In this document: in pieces, positions 1 to 12,898 of the stretch | How the letters are laid out: every line of letters starts with the position of its first letter | How positions within the stretch are numbered: the first letter of the stretch is position 1 | Assembly (NCBI GenBank): GCA_029582155.1 | Contig: CM055900.1 | Coordinates: forward strand, 77,296,731-77,360,730 | Length of the DNA stretch: 64,000 nucleotides | Direction: 5' to 3' | Source of the DNA: Panopea generosa | Taxonomy: Eukaryota; Mollusca; Bivalvia; Adapedonta; Hiatellidae | Position numbers and translations under genes: made by a program | Notes under the pieces: generated by a model | The model's database searches: none | The model's input: only the letters and a program-made list of their open reading frames with translations | Told to the model about the DNA's origin: nothing

Positions 1-2155
1 GAGATAGTATTTGTGTACATGGACCTATCTAGTGGCATGTAAGGATCTTGTCCAGTGACACAGTTCGTACTGATCTATCCGTTGGAAGATGAGATAGTAT
101 TTGTGTACATGGACCAATCTAGTGACATGTAAGGATCTTGTCCAGTGACACAGTTAGTACTGATCTATCCGTTGGAAGCTGAGATAGTATTTGTGTACAT
201 GGACCTATCTAGTGACATGTAAGGATCTTGTCCAGTGACACAGTTCATACTGATCTATCCATTGGAAGCTGAGATGGTATTTGTTTACATGGACCTATCT
301 AGTGGCATGTAAGGATCTTGTCGAGTGACACAGTTAGTACTGATCTATCCATTGATTTGAAGCTGAGATAGTATTTGTGTACATGGACCAATCAAGTGGC
401 ATGTAAGGATCTTGTCCAGTGACACAGTTAGTACTGATCTATCCATTGGAAGCTGAGATAGTATTTGTGTACATGGACCTATCTAGTGACATGTAAGGAT
501 CTTGTCCAGTGACACAGTTAGTACTGATCTATCCATTGGAAGCTGAGATGGTATTTGTGTACATGGACCTATCTAGTGGCATGTAAGGATCTTGTCCAAT
601 GACACAGTTAGTACTGATCTATTCATTGGAAGCTGAGATGGTATTTGTGTACATGGACCTATCTAGTGGCATGTAAGGATCTTGTCCAGTGACACAGTTA
701 GTACTGATCTATCTGTTGGAAGCTGAGATAGTATTTGTGTACATGGACCTATCTAGTAGCATGTAAGGATCTTGTCCAGTGACACAGTTAGAACTGATCT
801 ATCCATTGAAAGCTGAGATGGTATTTGTGTGCATGAACCTATCTAGTGGCATGTAAGGACCTTGTCCAGTGACACAGTTAGTAATGATCTATCCATTGGA
901 AGCTGAGATAGTATTTGTGTACATGGACCTATCTAGTGGCATGTAAGGATCTTGTCCAGTGACACAGTTCATACTGATCTATCCGTTGGAAGATGAGATA
1001 GTATTTGTGTACATGGACCAATCTAGTGACATGTAAGGATCTTGTCCAGTGACACAGTTAGTACTGATCTATCCGTTGGAAGCTGAGATAGTATTTGTGT
1101 ACATGGACCTATCTAGTGACATGTAAGGATCTTGTCCAGTGACACAGTTCGTACTGATCTATCCATTGGAAGCTGAGATAGTATTTGTTTACATGGACCT
1201 ATCTAGTGGCATGTAAGGATCTTGTCGAGTGACACAGTTAGTACTGATCTATCCATTGATTTGAAGCTGAGATAGTATTTGTGTACATGGACCAATCAAG
1301 TGGCATGTAAGGATCTTGTCCAGTGACACAGTTAGTACTGATCTATCCATTGGAAGCTGAGATAGTATTTGTGTACATGGACCTATCTAGTGACATGTTA
1401 GGATCTTGTCCAGTGACACATTTAGTACTGATCTATCCATTGGAAGCTGAGATGGTATTTGTGTACATGGACCTATCTAGTGGCATGTAAGGATCTTGTC
1501 CAATGACACAATTAGTACTGATCTATTCATTGGAAGCTGAGATGGTATTTGTGTACATGGACCTATCTAGTGACATGTAAGGATCTTGTCCAGTGACACA
1601 GTTAGTACTGATCTATCCGTTGGAAGCTGAGATAGTATTTGTGTACATGGACCTATCTAGTGGCATGTAAGGATCCTGTCCAGTGACACAGTTAGTACTG
1701 ATCTATCCATTGGAAGCTGAGATAGTATTTGTGTACATGGACCTATCTAGTGGCATGTAAAGATCTTGTCCAGTGACACAGTTAGTACTGATCTATCCAT
1801 TGGAAGCTGAGATAGTATTTGTGTACATAGACCTATCTAGTGGCATGTAAGGATCTTGTCCAGTGACACAGTTAGATTTGGTTGTTAGTACAGATCTATC
1901 CATTAATTGGAAGCTGCAGATAGTATTTGTGTATAAGACCTGTCTAGTGACATGTAAGGATCTTGTCCAGTGACACAGTTAGTACATATCTATCCATTGG
2001 GTGCTGCAGATAGTATTTGTGTACATGGACCTTTCTAGTAACATGTAAGGATTTTGTCCAGTGACACAGTTAGATTTGGTTGTTAGTACAGATCTATCCA
2101 TTGGCAGCGGCAGATAGTATTTTGTGTACATGGACCTACCTAGTACATGTGTAGA
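1..2155. repeat. 90-bp satellite with higher-order structure
   Basis: About 23 tandem units of 90 bp (key words GAGATAGTATTTGTGTACAT, CTAGTGGCATGTAAGGATC, GTCCAGTGACACAGTTAGT). Ten-unit blocks are themselves repeated. The diagnostic 5-bp insertion (ATTGATTTGAAGC) recurs at about 350 and 1255, and the GAAGAT variant at about 87 and 990, so the higher-order period is ~905 bp. The array continues off the left edge. The right end decays into diverged units from about 1880. The 144-codon minus-strand frame at 1979-2413 is a by-product. Confidence 0.97.
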
Positions 2156-2159
2156 CTGG

Positions 2160-2330
2160 AATGTAACAATTGTCAGCAGGAAATATTTATCTGGTGGGTT
2201 GTGAACCAGTGACAGCAGGAAAGATTTATCTGTTGGGCTGTGAGCAAGTGACAGCAGGAAAGATGTATCCTGTAGGGTTGTGAGCCAGTGACAGCAGGAA
2301 AGATTTATCTGGTGGGTTGTGAGAAAGGAT
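2160..2330. repeat. 39-bp minisatellite, four copies
   Basis: Copies are anchored by G(A/T)CAGCAGGAAA at about 2172, 2211, 2250 and 2290, each with a GATTTATCTG(G/T)TGGG core. It directly follows the 90-bp satellite. Confidence 0.9.
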
Positions 2331-3133
2331 TGTTCCATAAATGTTATTTTAGCTAATTTTAATCTATTGGCATTTTCAGATAGGATTATAAGTAAATGTT
2401 TATTTGTTGACATCTGTAAATAGGTTTGTCAGCAAAGATTTATACATAAACATTTTGTAAGTAAAGATGTAAGCATAGAGAATAATGTGAACAATGGTTT
2501 ATGCTGCGACATATTGGAAGGCCATTATAAATCATTTGCTAGATTACCATCTAAGTTTTTCTGAAAAGGAGACAGGGATGTCGGGCGAGGGGTGCGGGGA
2601 GAATTTTATTTTTTATTTCTTATTTTAATTCTCTTTTTTTATGAAAATAAAATGGGTCAGGACAACATGGCAATAAGGGGGCGAATGAGGATGATAATCT
2701 AGAATTAATTTATTATGGCCTAATCAAAATTGTAATGATACATTGATGTCTTCATATAGGTCTGTGAGTACATAATTTTCTAGTTACATTTTATGTAGAT
2801 AATAATACAATTTAATAATAAATGAATTAATGAAGTAAAGTTTCATTCTAAAAAAATTAAACATTCTGGCATAATTTTTATGAATGTAATCTCAAGATAT
2901 TAGTGCTCAACAACTTAGGATTGATAAGTAAATGCAGGTTTGTTTGTCAACTACTACACAATCATGTTGTTTCCATTATCAAGGCATTTAACAGTGTTTC
3001 TGTTGTACTGGTTCAACCCAGGATGTAAACCCAACATGGTCCTTTACAATGAATTTCAAATTTTATGTTTTTTTCGCAAAATGTTGGATCACAGTAAGCA
3101 GCTAGGTAACTAACCAACCCCTTAGGGCAACAA
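2331..3133. other. AT-rich spacer, no gene seen
   Basis: Apparently single-copy AT-rich sequence between two satellites. No exon, RNA gene or transposon end could be supported. Confidence 0.5.
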
Positions 3134-6100
3134 GGTGCTGTGTGCCTTGATTGTATAAGTTGTAATAAAGGTGCTGTTTGCCTATATTGTAGAAGTTGTA
3201 ATTAAGGTGTTGTTTGCCTTTATTGCAGAAGTTGTAATAAAAGTGTTGTTTGCCTTGATTGTAGAAGTTGTAATAAAGGTGCTGTGTGCCTTGATTGTAA
3301 AAGTTGTAATAAAGGTGCTGTGTGTCCTTGATTGTAGCTAGAAGTTGTAATAAAGGTGCTGTGTGTCCTTCATTGTAGAAGTTGTAATAAAGGTGATGTT
3401 TGCCTTTATTGTAGAAGTTGTAATAAAGGTGTTGTTTGCCTTTATTGTAGAAGTTGTAATAAAGGTGTTGTTTGCCTTGATTGTAGAAGTTGCAATAAAG
3501 GTGCTGTGCCTTGATTGTAGAAGTTGTAATAAAGGTGCTGTGTGTCCTTGATTGTAGCTAGAAGTTGTAATAAAGGTGCTGTGTGTCCTTGATTGTAGAA
3601 GTTGTAATAAAGGTGCTGTTCACCTTGATTGTAGAAGTTGTAATAAAGGTGATGTGTGTCCTTGATTGTAGAAGTTGTAATAAATGGTGATGTGTGTCCT
3701 TGATTGTAGAAGTTGAAATAAAGGTGCTGTGCCTTGATTGTAGAAGTTGTAATAAAGGTGCTGTGAGTCATTGATTGTAGAAGTTGTAATAAAGGTGTTG
3801 TTCGCCTTGATTGTAGAAGTTGTAATAAAGTTGCTGTGTGCCTTGATTGTAGAAGTTGTAATAAAGGTGCTGTGCCTTGATTGTAGAAGTTGTAATAAAG
3901 GTGATGTGTGTCCTTGATTGTAGCTAGAAGTTGTAATAAAGGTGCTGTGTGTCCTTGATTGTAGAAGTTGTAATAAAGGTGCTGTTCACCTTGATTGTAG
4001 AAGTTGTAATAAAGGTGCTGTGTGTCCTTGATTGTAGAAGTTGTAATAAATGGTGCTGTGTGTCCTTGATTGTAGAAGTTGTAATAAGGTGCTGTGTGTC
4101 CTTGATTGTAGAAGTTGTAATAAAGGTGCTGTGTGTCCTTGATTGTAGAAGTTGTAATAAAGGTGCTTTGTGTCCTTGATTGTAGAAGTTGTAATAAAGG
4201 TGCTGTGTGTCCTTGATTGTAGAAGTTGTAATAAAGGTGCTGTTTGCCTTGATTGTAGAAGTTGTAATAAAGGTGCCGTGTTTTCAATTGATTGTAGAAG
4301 TTGTACTAAAGGTGCTGTGTGATTTGATTGTAGAAGTTGTAATAAAGTTGCTGTGTGTCCTTGATTGTAGAAGTTGTAATAAAGGTGCTGTTTGCCTTGA
4401 TTGTAGAAGTTGTAATTAAGGTGCTGTGTGCCTATATTGTAGAAGTTGTGATAAAGGTGCTGTGCCTTGATTGTAGAAGTTGTAACAAAGGTGCTGTTTG
4501 CCTTGATTGCAGAAGTTGTAATAAAGGTGCTGTGTGCCTTTATTGTAGAAGTTGTAATAAAGGTGCTGTGCCTTGATTGTAGAAGTTGTAATAAAGGTGC
4601 TGTGTGCCTTGATTGTAGAAGTTGTTATAAAGGTGTTGTTTGCCTTGATTGTAGAAGTTGTACTAAAGGTGCTGTTTGCCTTGATTGTAGAATTTGTAAT
4701 AAAGGTGCTGTGCCTTGAATGTAGAAGTTGTAATAAAGGTGCTGTTTGCCTTTATTATAGAAGTTGTAATAAAGGTGTTGTTTGCCTTGATTGTAGAAGT
4801 TGCAATAAAGGTGCTGTGCCTTGATTGTAGAAGTTGTAATAAAGGTGCTGTGTGTCCTTGATTGTAGCTAGAAGTTGTAATAAAGGTGCTGTGTGTCCTT
4901 GATTGTAGAAGTTGTAATAAAGGTGCTGTTCACCTTGATTGTAGAAGTTGTAATAAAGGTGCTGTGTGTCCTTGATTGTAGAAGTTGTAATAAATGGTGA
5001 TGTGTGTCCTTGATTGTAGAAGTTGAAATAAAGGTGCTGTGCCTTGATTGTAGAAGTTGTAATAAAGGTGCTGTGAGTCATTGATTGTAGAAGTTGTAAT
5101 AAAGGTGTTGTTCACCTTGATTGTAGAAGTTGTAATAAAGGTGCTGTGTGCCTTGATTGTAGAAGTTGTAATAAAGGTGCTGTGCCTTGATTGTAGAAGT
5201 TGTAATAAAGGTGATGTGTGTCCTTGATTGTAGCTAGAAGTTGTAATAAAGGTGCTGTGTGTCCTTGATTGTAGAAGTTGTAATAAAGGTGCTGTTCATC
5301 TTGATTGTAGAAGTTGTAATAAAGGTGCTGTGTGTCCTTGATTGTAGAAGTTGTAATAAATGGTGCTGTGTGTCCTTGATTGTAGAAGTTGTAATAAGGT
5401 GCTGTGTGTCCTTGATTTTAGAAGTTGTAATAAAGGTGCTGTGTGTCCTTGATTGTAGAAGTTGTAATAAAGGTGCTGTGTGTCTTTGATTGTAGAAGTT
5501 TTAATAAAGGTGCTGTTTGCCTTGATTGTAGAAGTTGTAATAAAGGTGCTGTGTGTCATTGATTGTAGAAGTTGTACTAAAGGTGCTGTGTGATTTGATT
5601 GTAGAAGTTGTAATGAAGTTGCTGTGTGTCCTTGATTGTAGAAGTTGTAATAAAGGTGCTGTTTGCCTTGATTGTAGAAGTTGTAATTAAGGTGCTGTGT
5701 GCCTATATTGTAGAAGTTGTGATAAAGGTGCTGTGCCTTGATTGTAGAAGTTGTAACAAAGGTGCTGTTTGCCTTGATTGCAGAAGTTGTAATAAAGGTG
5801 CTGTGTGCCTTTATTGTAGAAGTTGTAATAAAGGTGCTGTGCCTTGATTGTAGAAGTTGTAATAAAGGTGCTGTGTGCCTTGATTGTAGAAGTTGTTATA
5901 AAGGTGTTGTTTGCCTTGATTGTAGAAGTTGTACTAAAGGTGCTGTTTGCCTTGATTGTAGAATTTGTAATAAAGGTGCTGTGCCTTGATTGTAGAAGTT
6001 GTAATAAAGGTGCTGTGTGCCTTGATTGTAGAAGTTGTTATAAAGGTGTTGTTTGCCTTGATTGTAGAAGTTGTACTAAAGGTGCTGTTTGCCTTGATTG

Positions 6101-7470
6101 TAGAAGTTGTAATAAAGGTGCTGTGTGCTTTGATTGTAGAAGTTGTACTTAAGGTGCTGTTTGCCTTGATTGTGGAAGTTGTAATAAAGGTGCTGTTTGG
6201 TTTGATTGTAGAAGTTGTAATGAAGGTGCTGTGTGCTTTGATTGTAGAAGTAATACTAAATGTGCTGTGTGCTTTGATTGTAGAAGTTGTAATAAAGGTG
6301 CTGTGTACTTTGAGTGTAGAAGTTTTAATAATGGTGATGTGTACTTTGATTGTAGAAGTTGTAATAAAGGTGTTGTTTGCCTTGATTGTAGAAGTTGTAA
6401 TTAAGGTGCTGTGTACTTTGATTGTAGAAGTTGTAAAAAAGGTACTGTGTACTTGTGTTGTAGAAGTTGTACTAAAGGTGCTGTGTGCTTGTGTTGTAGA
6501 TATTGTACTAAAGGTGCTGTGTGCTTTGATTGTAGAAGTTGTACTAAAGGTGCTGTGTACTTTAATTGTAGAAGATGTACTAAAGGCGCTGTGTACTTTG
6601 ATTGTAGAAGTTGTAATGAAGGTGCTGTGTGCTTTGATTGTAGAAGTTGTAAAAAAGGTGCTGTTTGGTTTGATTGTAGAAGTTGTAATAAATGTGCCGT
6701 GTACTTTAATTGTAGAAGTTGTAATAAAGGTACTGTGTACTTTGGTTGTTGAAGTTGTACTAAAAGTGCTGTGTGCTTTGATTGTAAAAGTTGTAATAAA
6801 GATACTGTGTACTTTGATTGTAGAAGTTGTACTAAAGGTGCTGTTTGCCTTGATTGTAGAAGTTGTAATAAAGGTGCTGTGTGCTTTGATTGTAGATGTT
6901 GTTCTAAAGGTGCTGTTTGCCTTGATTGTAGAAGTTGTGATAAAAGTGCAGTGTACTTTGATTGTAGAAGTTGTAATAAAGGTGCTGTTTGCCGCCTTGA
7001 TTGTAGAAGTTGTGATAAAGGTGCTGTGTACTTTGATTGTACAAATTATAATAAAGGTGCTGTGTACTTTGATTGTACAAGTTGTAATAAAGGTGCTGTT
7101 TGCCGCCTTGATTGTAGAATTTGTGATAAAGGTGCTGTGTACTTTGATTGTACAAGTTGTAATAAAGGTGCTGTGTGCCTTGATTGTACAAGTTGTAATA
7201 AAGGTGCTGTGTACTTTGATTGTACAAGTTGTAATAAAGGTGCTGTTTGCCGCCTTGATTGTACAAGTTGTAATAAAGGTGCTGTGTACTTTGATTGTAC
7301 AAGTTGTAATAAAGGTGCTGTGTGCTTTGATTGTAGAAGTTGTATTTTGGTTCTGTTTGCCGCCTTGATTGTAGAAGTTGTGATAAAGGTGCTGTGTACT
7401 TTGATTGTTCAAGTTGTAATAAAGGTGCTGTTTGCCGCTTTGATTGTAGAAGTTGTAATAATTTTGTTTT
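3134..7470. repeat. 36-bp minisatellite with higher-order repeats
   Basis: About 120 units of 36 bp (CTTGATTGTAGAAGTTG, TAATAAAGGTGCTGTGTGC) with 31- to 41-bp variants. A long block is repeated at an offset of 1.27-1.31 kb: for example the CTGTGAGTCATTG variant at 3761 and 5071, and TGTAACAAAG at 4481 and 5752. Because 36 is divisible by three and the unit lacks stops in several frames, open frames of 460-492 codons appear on both strands. These are not genes. The right part (after about 6170) is more diverged. Confidence 0.97.
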
Positions 7471-7480
7471 ACAATCCAAT

Positions 7481-8090
7481 TAAATAAATAAGATTATTCA
7501 ATTACGTCAAGCTTATTAATGTAAAGATTACACGTAATCTGATTATGACACACAGGTAATTACCACCCTGCAGCAAAGGTAAACAAGTCAGATATATCTG
7601 TATGTGTATAATCCTGGGACAGACTAGCACAAATATGGACATGATTGTCACCTGGCTCTCACTTTTTGTATGTAAATAATGTTATCTGGATCTGATAAAC
7701 ATTCTTTCACCAATGGAGTGACTAATACATTTCTCATAGCTACTATCCAGGAAGAAAATTTATATAAAATCAAATTCTATTTAATGTAGACATGATATAT
7801 ACAAACAATACAAACAATACAACAACATATAGCACTGACGCTGTGACCTCTCGAAAGACAAAATTAAGAGCTGTTCTTAATTGAATCAGTTTAACAACCA
7901 GGTTTACATGTATGTTGGACTCGGTCTTTTTCAAGGGAACGTTTGTGAATCTGTTTGCTCTGTTAAGAACTGGGAGTATAATTTACTGTTTTTTAGAGGT
8001 CTATTGGCCGAGCCTGGGACTGAACCTAGCAAACTCCTGTGAAACTACCAACAGTCAGTCATTACATCTGTGAATGCCTTGATAATCCTG
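7481..8090. other. Unique spacer, no gene seen
   Basis: No coding signature, tRNA-like head or inverted terminal repeat was found here. Confidence 0.45.
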
Positions 8091-8093
8091 CTA

Positions 8094-8400
8094 CTGCACT
8101 GCGCTGCACTGAACACTTTACTGCACTGTACTGTACTGAACACTGTACTGTACTGTACTGAACACTGTACTGTACTGAATACTGTACTGTACTGAACACT
8201 GTACTGCACTGTACTGTACTGAACACTGTACTGTACTGTACTGTGCTGTACTGTACACTGTCCTGTCCTGCACTGCACTGTACTATACTGAACACTGTAC
8301 TTTACTGAACACTGTATTGCACTGTACTGTACTGTACTGTACTGAACACTGTCCTGTTCTGCACTGCACTGTACTATATTGAACACTGTACTGTACTGAA
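8094..8400. repeat. TACTG pentanucleotide repeat
   Basis: A degenerate (TACTG)n tract with interspersed GAACACTG steps. A short stretch of the same motif occurs at about 56035-56071 in a BRD7-like intron. Confidence 0.92.
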
Positions 8401-8682
8401 CTGAACTATTGTGTATTTTTTAAGTTTTAGAAAGTGTTTTATCTGTTATATAAGGGTCTACATAGTTGGCAATTTGGTGTCAGTGATATGGAAGAATTAA
8501 GGTCTGTTTAAAAGGACTGCTGATTATGATAATCCAGGTTAAATGTTTAACTTGATCATTGGTTGTAATTCACTGAAGTTATATGCTATTAAAAATCACT
8601 ATTAAAGAGAGCTCAGCTGTTTGTTCTTCAATTTCATTCATCTGCTTGTAAACATAAAGAATAAAGGTGATCAGTTATCTCT

Positions 8683-9975
8683 ATTTACATATAAGATACA
8701 TGGTTTATATATAAGATAAATGATTCATATATAAGGTAAATTATTTATATATAAGGTAAATGATTTATATATAAGGTAATTGATTCATATATCAGGTATA
8801 TGATTTGTATATAAGGTAAATTATTTATATATAAGGTAAATGATTCATATATAATGTAAATGATTTGTATATAAGGTAAATGATTCATGTATAATGTAAA
8901 TGATTCATATATAAGGTAAATGATTCATATATAAGGTAAATAATTTATATATAAGGTAAATTATTTACATATAAGATACATGGTTTATATATAAGATAAA
9001 TGAATCATGTATAAGTTAAATGATTTCTATATAAGGTAAATGATTTATATATAAGGTAAATGATTTATATATAAGGTAAATGATTCATATATAAGGTAAA
9101 TGATTTGTATATAAGGTAAATGTTTCATATATAAGGTAAATGATTTATATATAAGGTAAATGATTTGTATATAAGGTAAATGATTCATTAATATAACGTA
9201 AATGATTCATATATAATGTAAATGATTCATATATAAGGTAAATGAGTCACATATAATGTAAATGATTCATATATAAGGTAAATGATTCATATATAATGTA
9301 AATGATTCATATATATATAATGTAAATGATTCATATATATATAAGGCAAATGATTTATATATAACATAATTGATTTCTATATAAGGTTAATGATTCATAT
9401 ATTAAAAGGTAAATGATTTCTATATAAGGTAAATGTTTCATATATAAGGTAAATGATTTATATATAAGGAAGATGATTTGTATATAAGGTAAATGATTCA
9501 TTAAAATAATGTAAATGATTAATATATATAATGTAAATGATTCATATATAAGGTAAATGATTCACATATAAGGTAAATGATTCATATATAATGTAAATGA
9601 TTCGTATATAATGTAAATGATTCATATATAAGGTAAATGATTCATATATAATGTAAATGATTCGTATATATATAATGTAAATGATTCATATATATAACGT
9701 TGATGATTCATATTATAATGTAAATGATTCATATATTACGTAAATGATTCATATATTATGTAAATGATTCATATATATAACGTAAATGATTCATTTATAT
9801 ATATATAATGTAAATGATTCATATATGTAGTTTAAATGATTCATATCTATAATGTAAATGATTCATATCTATAATGTAAATGATTCATATATATAAAATA
9901 AATGATTCATATATATAACGTAAATGACTTATATATATATATAATGTAAATGACTTATATATAAAATAAATGATT
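8683..9975. repeat. 20-bp AT-rich minisatellite
   Basis: About 65 units of TATATAAGGTAAATGATTCA with variants (TATAATGTAAATG, ATATATATAA expansions). An isolated remnant is at about 10383-10432. Confidence 0.96.
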
Positions 9976-10985
9976 GATTTATCACATTATTTACAATGCA
10001 AGTGTGTTATAAACCCATGACATATTTTTGGTATTAACCTAGTGTAATATCACTTCTGACTCCTCACTTGGCGTTTACTGTATAACTCGGCTGTTGTATG
10101 TAAAATACCAGAGTGCTTTCTGACTTGCGCAAATCTATTAATGACATCACTTTGTATTGTTACTGTACAATGACTGATAGAAATTAATATGTTCGATTTA
10201 GTCTTGTTTCTTTTAGAGGTAATCCGATTAATAAATGGTAAATTCACCATTACCCAAGTTATGTGATAAAAAATCTAACATTTGTGCACATTGTTTAATG
10301 AAGATCCTTGCATAATATATTTTTCCAACTCTTTTAATAAGTACAATAATAAATTAGTACTCATGTAATACCCTTTTATATTTGATGTAAATGATTTATA
10401 TATGTCGTAAATAATTTATGATGTAAATGATTCCAACAGAATAGAGAAAAGTGTTCAAAAATAACTTCTAATTCTCAAATTGCCAAAGTACATGGTAATG
10501 TTCTGTTTTATATTGGTGCTTGTTTATTTATAGACACAGTCATGTAGATAATAGAGTATCAGATAACTTTGAAATGCCTCAATGATATAAATGTAGTATG
10601 AATTATACAGGTTTAAAGACAGTGTGTCAGAAAAAATCTATAGATTATATTATACATGTAAATGTCTAAAAATATAGAATTAAATTTAAAATAGACATAA
10701 AGTATCTAATTATCATTTAGAACTGGTTTGATATTTCAAAGCTACCAAAATGTGACAAAAAATGATATATTAATCAGAGTGGAGAAATAGAAATAGGAAT
10801 TCCCGGAATTACAAAAATAAATATGATGCATGCACTGTTTGACAACATACAAGTCGTCATCCACATTCTTTCTAAGATTGAAAATTTGAAAGATCAAATC
10901 AGATATTATTTCAGATTAACCTGGGCGCATAGGCCAAGTTATAAAATCCTTTATCAATAATTTTATCTTTGCATGTTTTAATAGA
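9976..10985. other. AT-rich spacer, no gene seen
   Basis: Apart from the remnant of the 20-bp repeat near 10400, nothing recognisable. Open frames are short and lack splice context. Confidence 0.45.
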
Positions 10986-11390
10986 TATCCCTGCTCAGTC
11001 ACTTACATAACTTGTCAATCCAAGGAGTCGTGACTTTGAATTCCTGCCTGGCCAGTCTCTGTGTTGATTGGTCATGACTTTGTTCTAATAATGGCCATGA
11101 ATAATTGGGTCACCTCTGAATACGTGGCGAAGTATCCAGTGAGATACAGTGTGTCTAGTACTGGTATACCCAAATACTGTTGGAAAAACTAATGTTGTCA
11201 CTGTAATGTTACATCATCTGTCAGAATAACACTCAACAACACAGGGGTGGATCCAGGATTTCAGTTTAGAGGGGCTGACTAGGGGTGCAGCACAAAATCA
11301 GAATGGGCACGCATGTTTTTCAGTAGAAATATAGTGGATTTTAATAAAATCTGGTAGTTGGGTGTGGGGGATGCCAGGTTTTTTAAAGAG
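10985..11390. mobile_element. Degenerate SINE-like fragment and adjacent dispersed repeat
   Basis: About 10992-11060 resembles, on the + strand, the tRNA-like head of the SINE family found at 20745 and 21788 (CAATCCAAGGAGTCGTGACT, TTGAATTCCTGCCTGGCC). About 11244-11300 (GGGGTGGATCCAGGATTTCA) resembles a dispersed invertebrate repeat. Both calls are weak. Confidence 0.35.
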
Positions 11391-12021
11391 TGGACCTGCC
11401 ATTGCAATATATCTATAACAGGACTTATTCAATAAATATATGTGAAATATTTCAGGAAAGATGGCGTGAAGATAGGTGTATATGTTTGCTGAGAAGGTCC
11501 CAAACTGAATATTCCCAGTCAAAGACAGTGAGTACTTTATTGGTTCTTGAAGCAGTTTTAACTCAGCTTATTGAAGAACAGATAGCTGGCTAGAGCTAAT
11601 GTGTACCATTATTAATGCTTAATTCATTGATGTATTTTGTTGTCACAAATAGTTTGAGTTTTTGCTTGTTAGCTGGTTTCTAAATCACCAATTGGGAAAT
11701 TGAACAAAACTATATATTAAAGTGTTAAATAACTATAAAACACTTGTGGAAATAAACAGAATGTGGCCTTGTCGGTGAAAGGACACAAATTTACAGGTTT
11801 TTGTATGCTGTGTAAGCTTGTATCCCAGTCACTACAGATGGAAATATATTGAAACTGCACTCACATTTTTATGTAGAGTCTGAACTTTTGATGATCAAAG
11901 AATTAATTGAGTGTTTTCATTCAGTTAACTATGTATAAAATGACACTGCCACTGTCAACGTTGAATTTTAGTCAATGTTGTATCTAAAGTGGTCAATATT
12001 GAATCTGAGCCAATCATGTAT

Positions 12022-12287
12022 TTAACCCTTTACTCCACAGATACGCGTTTTCCCGCATCAATCACAGAAGGTGTTTGAAAACAGTGCAGGAAGAGTTCAG
12101 ATTGCTCGTAATGAGCAATCTGAACACTTCCTGCACTGTTTTCCACTCTGTCAGTTATTGTAAACATAATTCACCCAATAATTCAAAAGCCCTCTATATT
12201 AGGTGTCCTAAGGCGTCTATATTAGAGGTGTCCAAAGGCATCTATATTAGAGGTGTCCAAAGGCGCCTATATGAAGTAAAGGGTTAA
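12022..12287. mobile_element. TTAA-flanked MITE with central hairpin, copy 1
   Basis: TTAA is at both ends. The terminal inverted repeat is CCCTTTACT / AGTAAAGGG. The centre is a near-perfect palindrome (about 12077-12148) with ~31-bp arms (GTTCAGATTGCTC ... GAGCAATCTGAAC). The right half carries three tandem TCTATATTAGAGGTGTCC-type pieces. TTAA target duplication suggests piggyBac-type mobilisation, but that is inference. Confidence 0.8.
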
Positions 12288-12590
12288 GGCAATATCTTGT
12301 CTGCAGTCAGTGAGAACACATAAAAACATTTTTACAGAACTACATTGACTTGGCATGTTGCAGTGTCCTAGGATGTTTACTATTTCAGTATTTGATATCC
12401 TGCCTACATGCATGTACTAACTACACAACTACGTACCTGGTATAAATGGAGATACTAGTAACACTCATAAAGGATTTAATTACCTTGATATTGTTTAGTA
12501 TGACAGCAAGGACTTATATAGAAGGATAGGAAACTTGCATCTCTCTCAACTAAATGTTGATAAAATACTGTAACACATGAAGGATTAATA

Positions 12591-12835
12591 GGGCCATCCT
12601 TAAAAATATATTGTTTGCCATGCTCCTACCTACTCACTCAAAATTGCAGCTACCCAAATTTTTTTTATTGACTTTCAAAGCATTTGATTTTTTTTCATGA
12701 TTTCTGTCTATTTTTCTTTAAAATGACTATGAAAAATCAAATTTTGGCACAAAAAATAAAAATTAGCTACCTACCTACCCACATGAAAAATACTGGATTG
12801 GAGCACAGCAAACAAATATTTTTTTAAGGATGGCC
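12591..12835. mobile_element. TA-flanked MITE with ~30-bp inverted termini
   Basis: The left end GGGCCATCCTTAAAAATAT...TTGTTTGC matches the reverse complement of the right end (GCAAACAAATATT...AAGGATGGCC). Both are flanked by TA (12589-12590, 12836-12837). The interior is T/A-rich and non-coding. A Tc1/mariner-type TA target is the natural reading. Confidence 0.75.
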
Positions 12836-12898
12836 TAGTTTGGCAAATCAGTTAATCAGATTGCACAGACAGCTAATTTCTTAAATGCAAGCTGTGTG

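Noticed and set aside
5934-7487. Long open frames on both strands (up to 492 codons)
   Set aside because: They follow the 36-bp repeat, whose length is divisible by three and whose unit lacks stops in several frames. Opposite-strand frames cover the same DNA, and none shows domain-like sequence.
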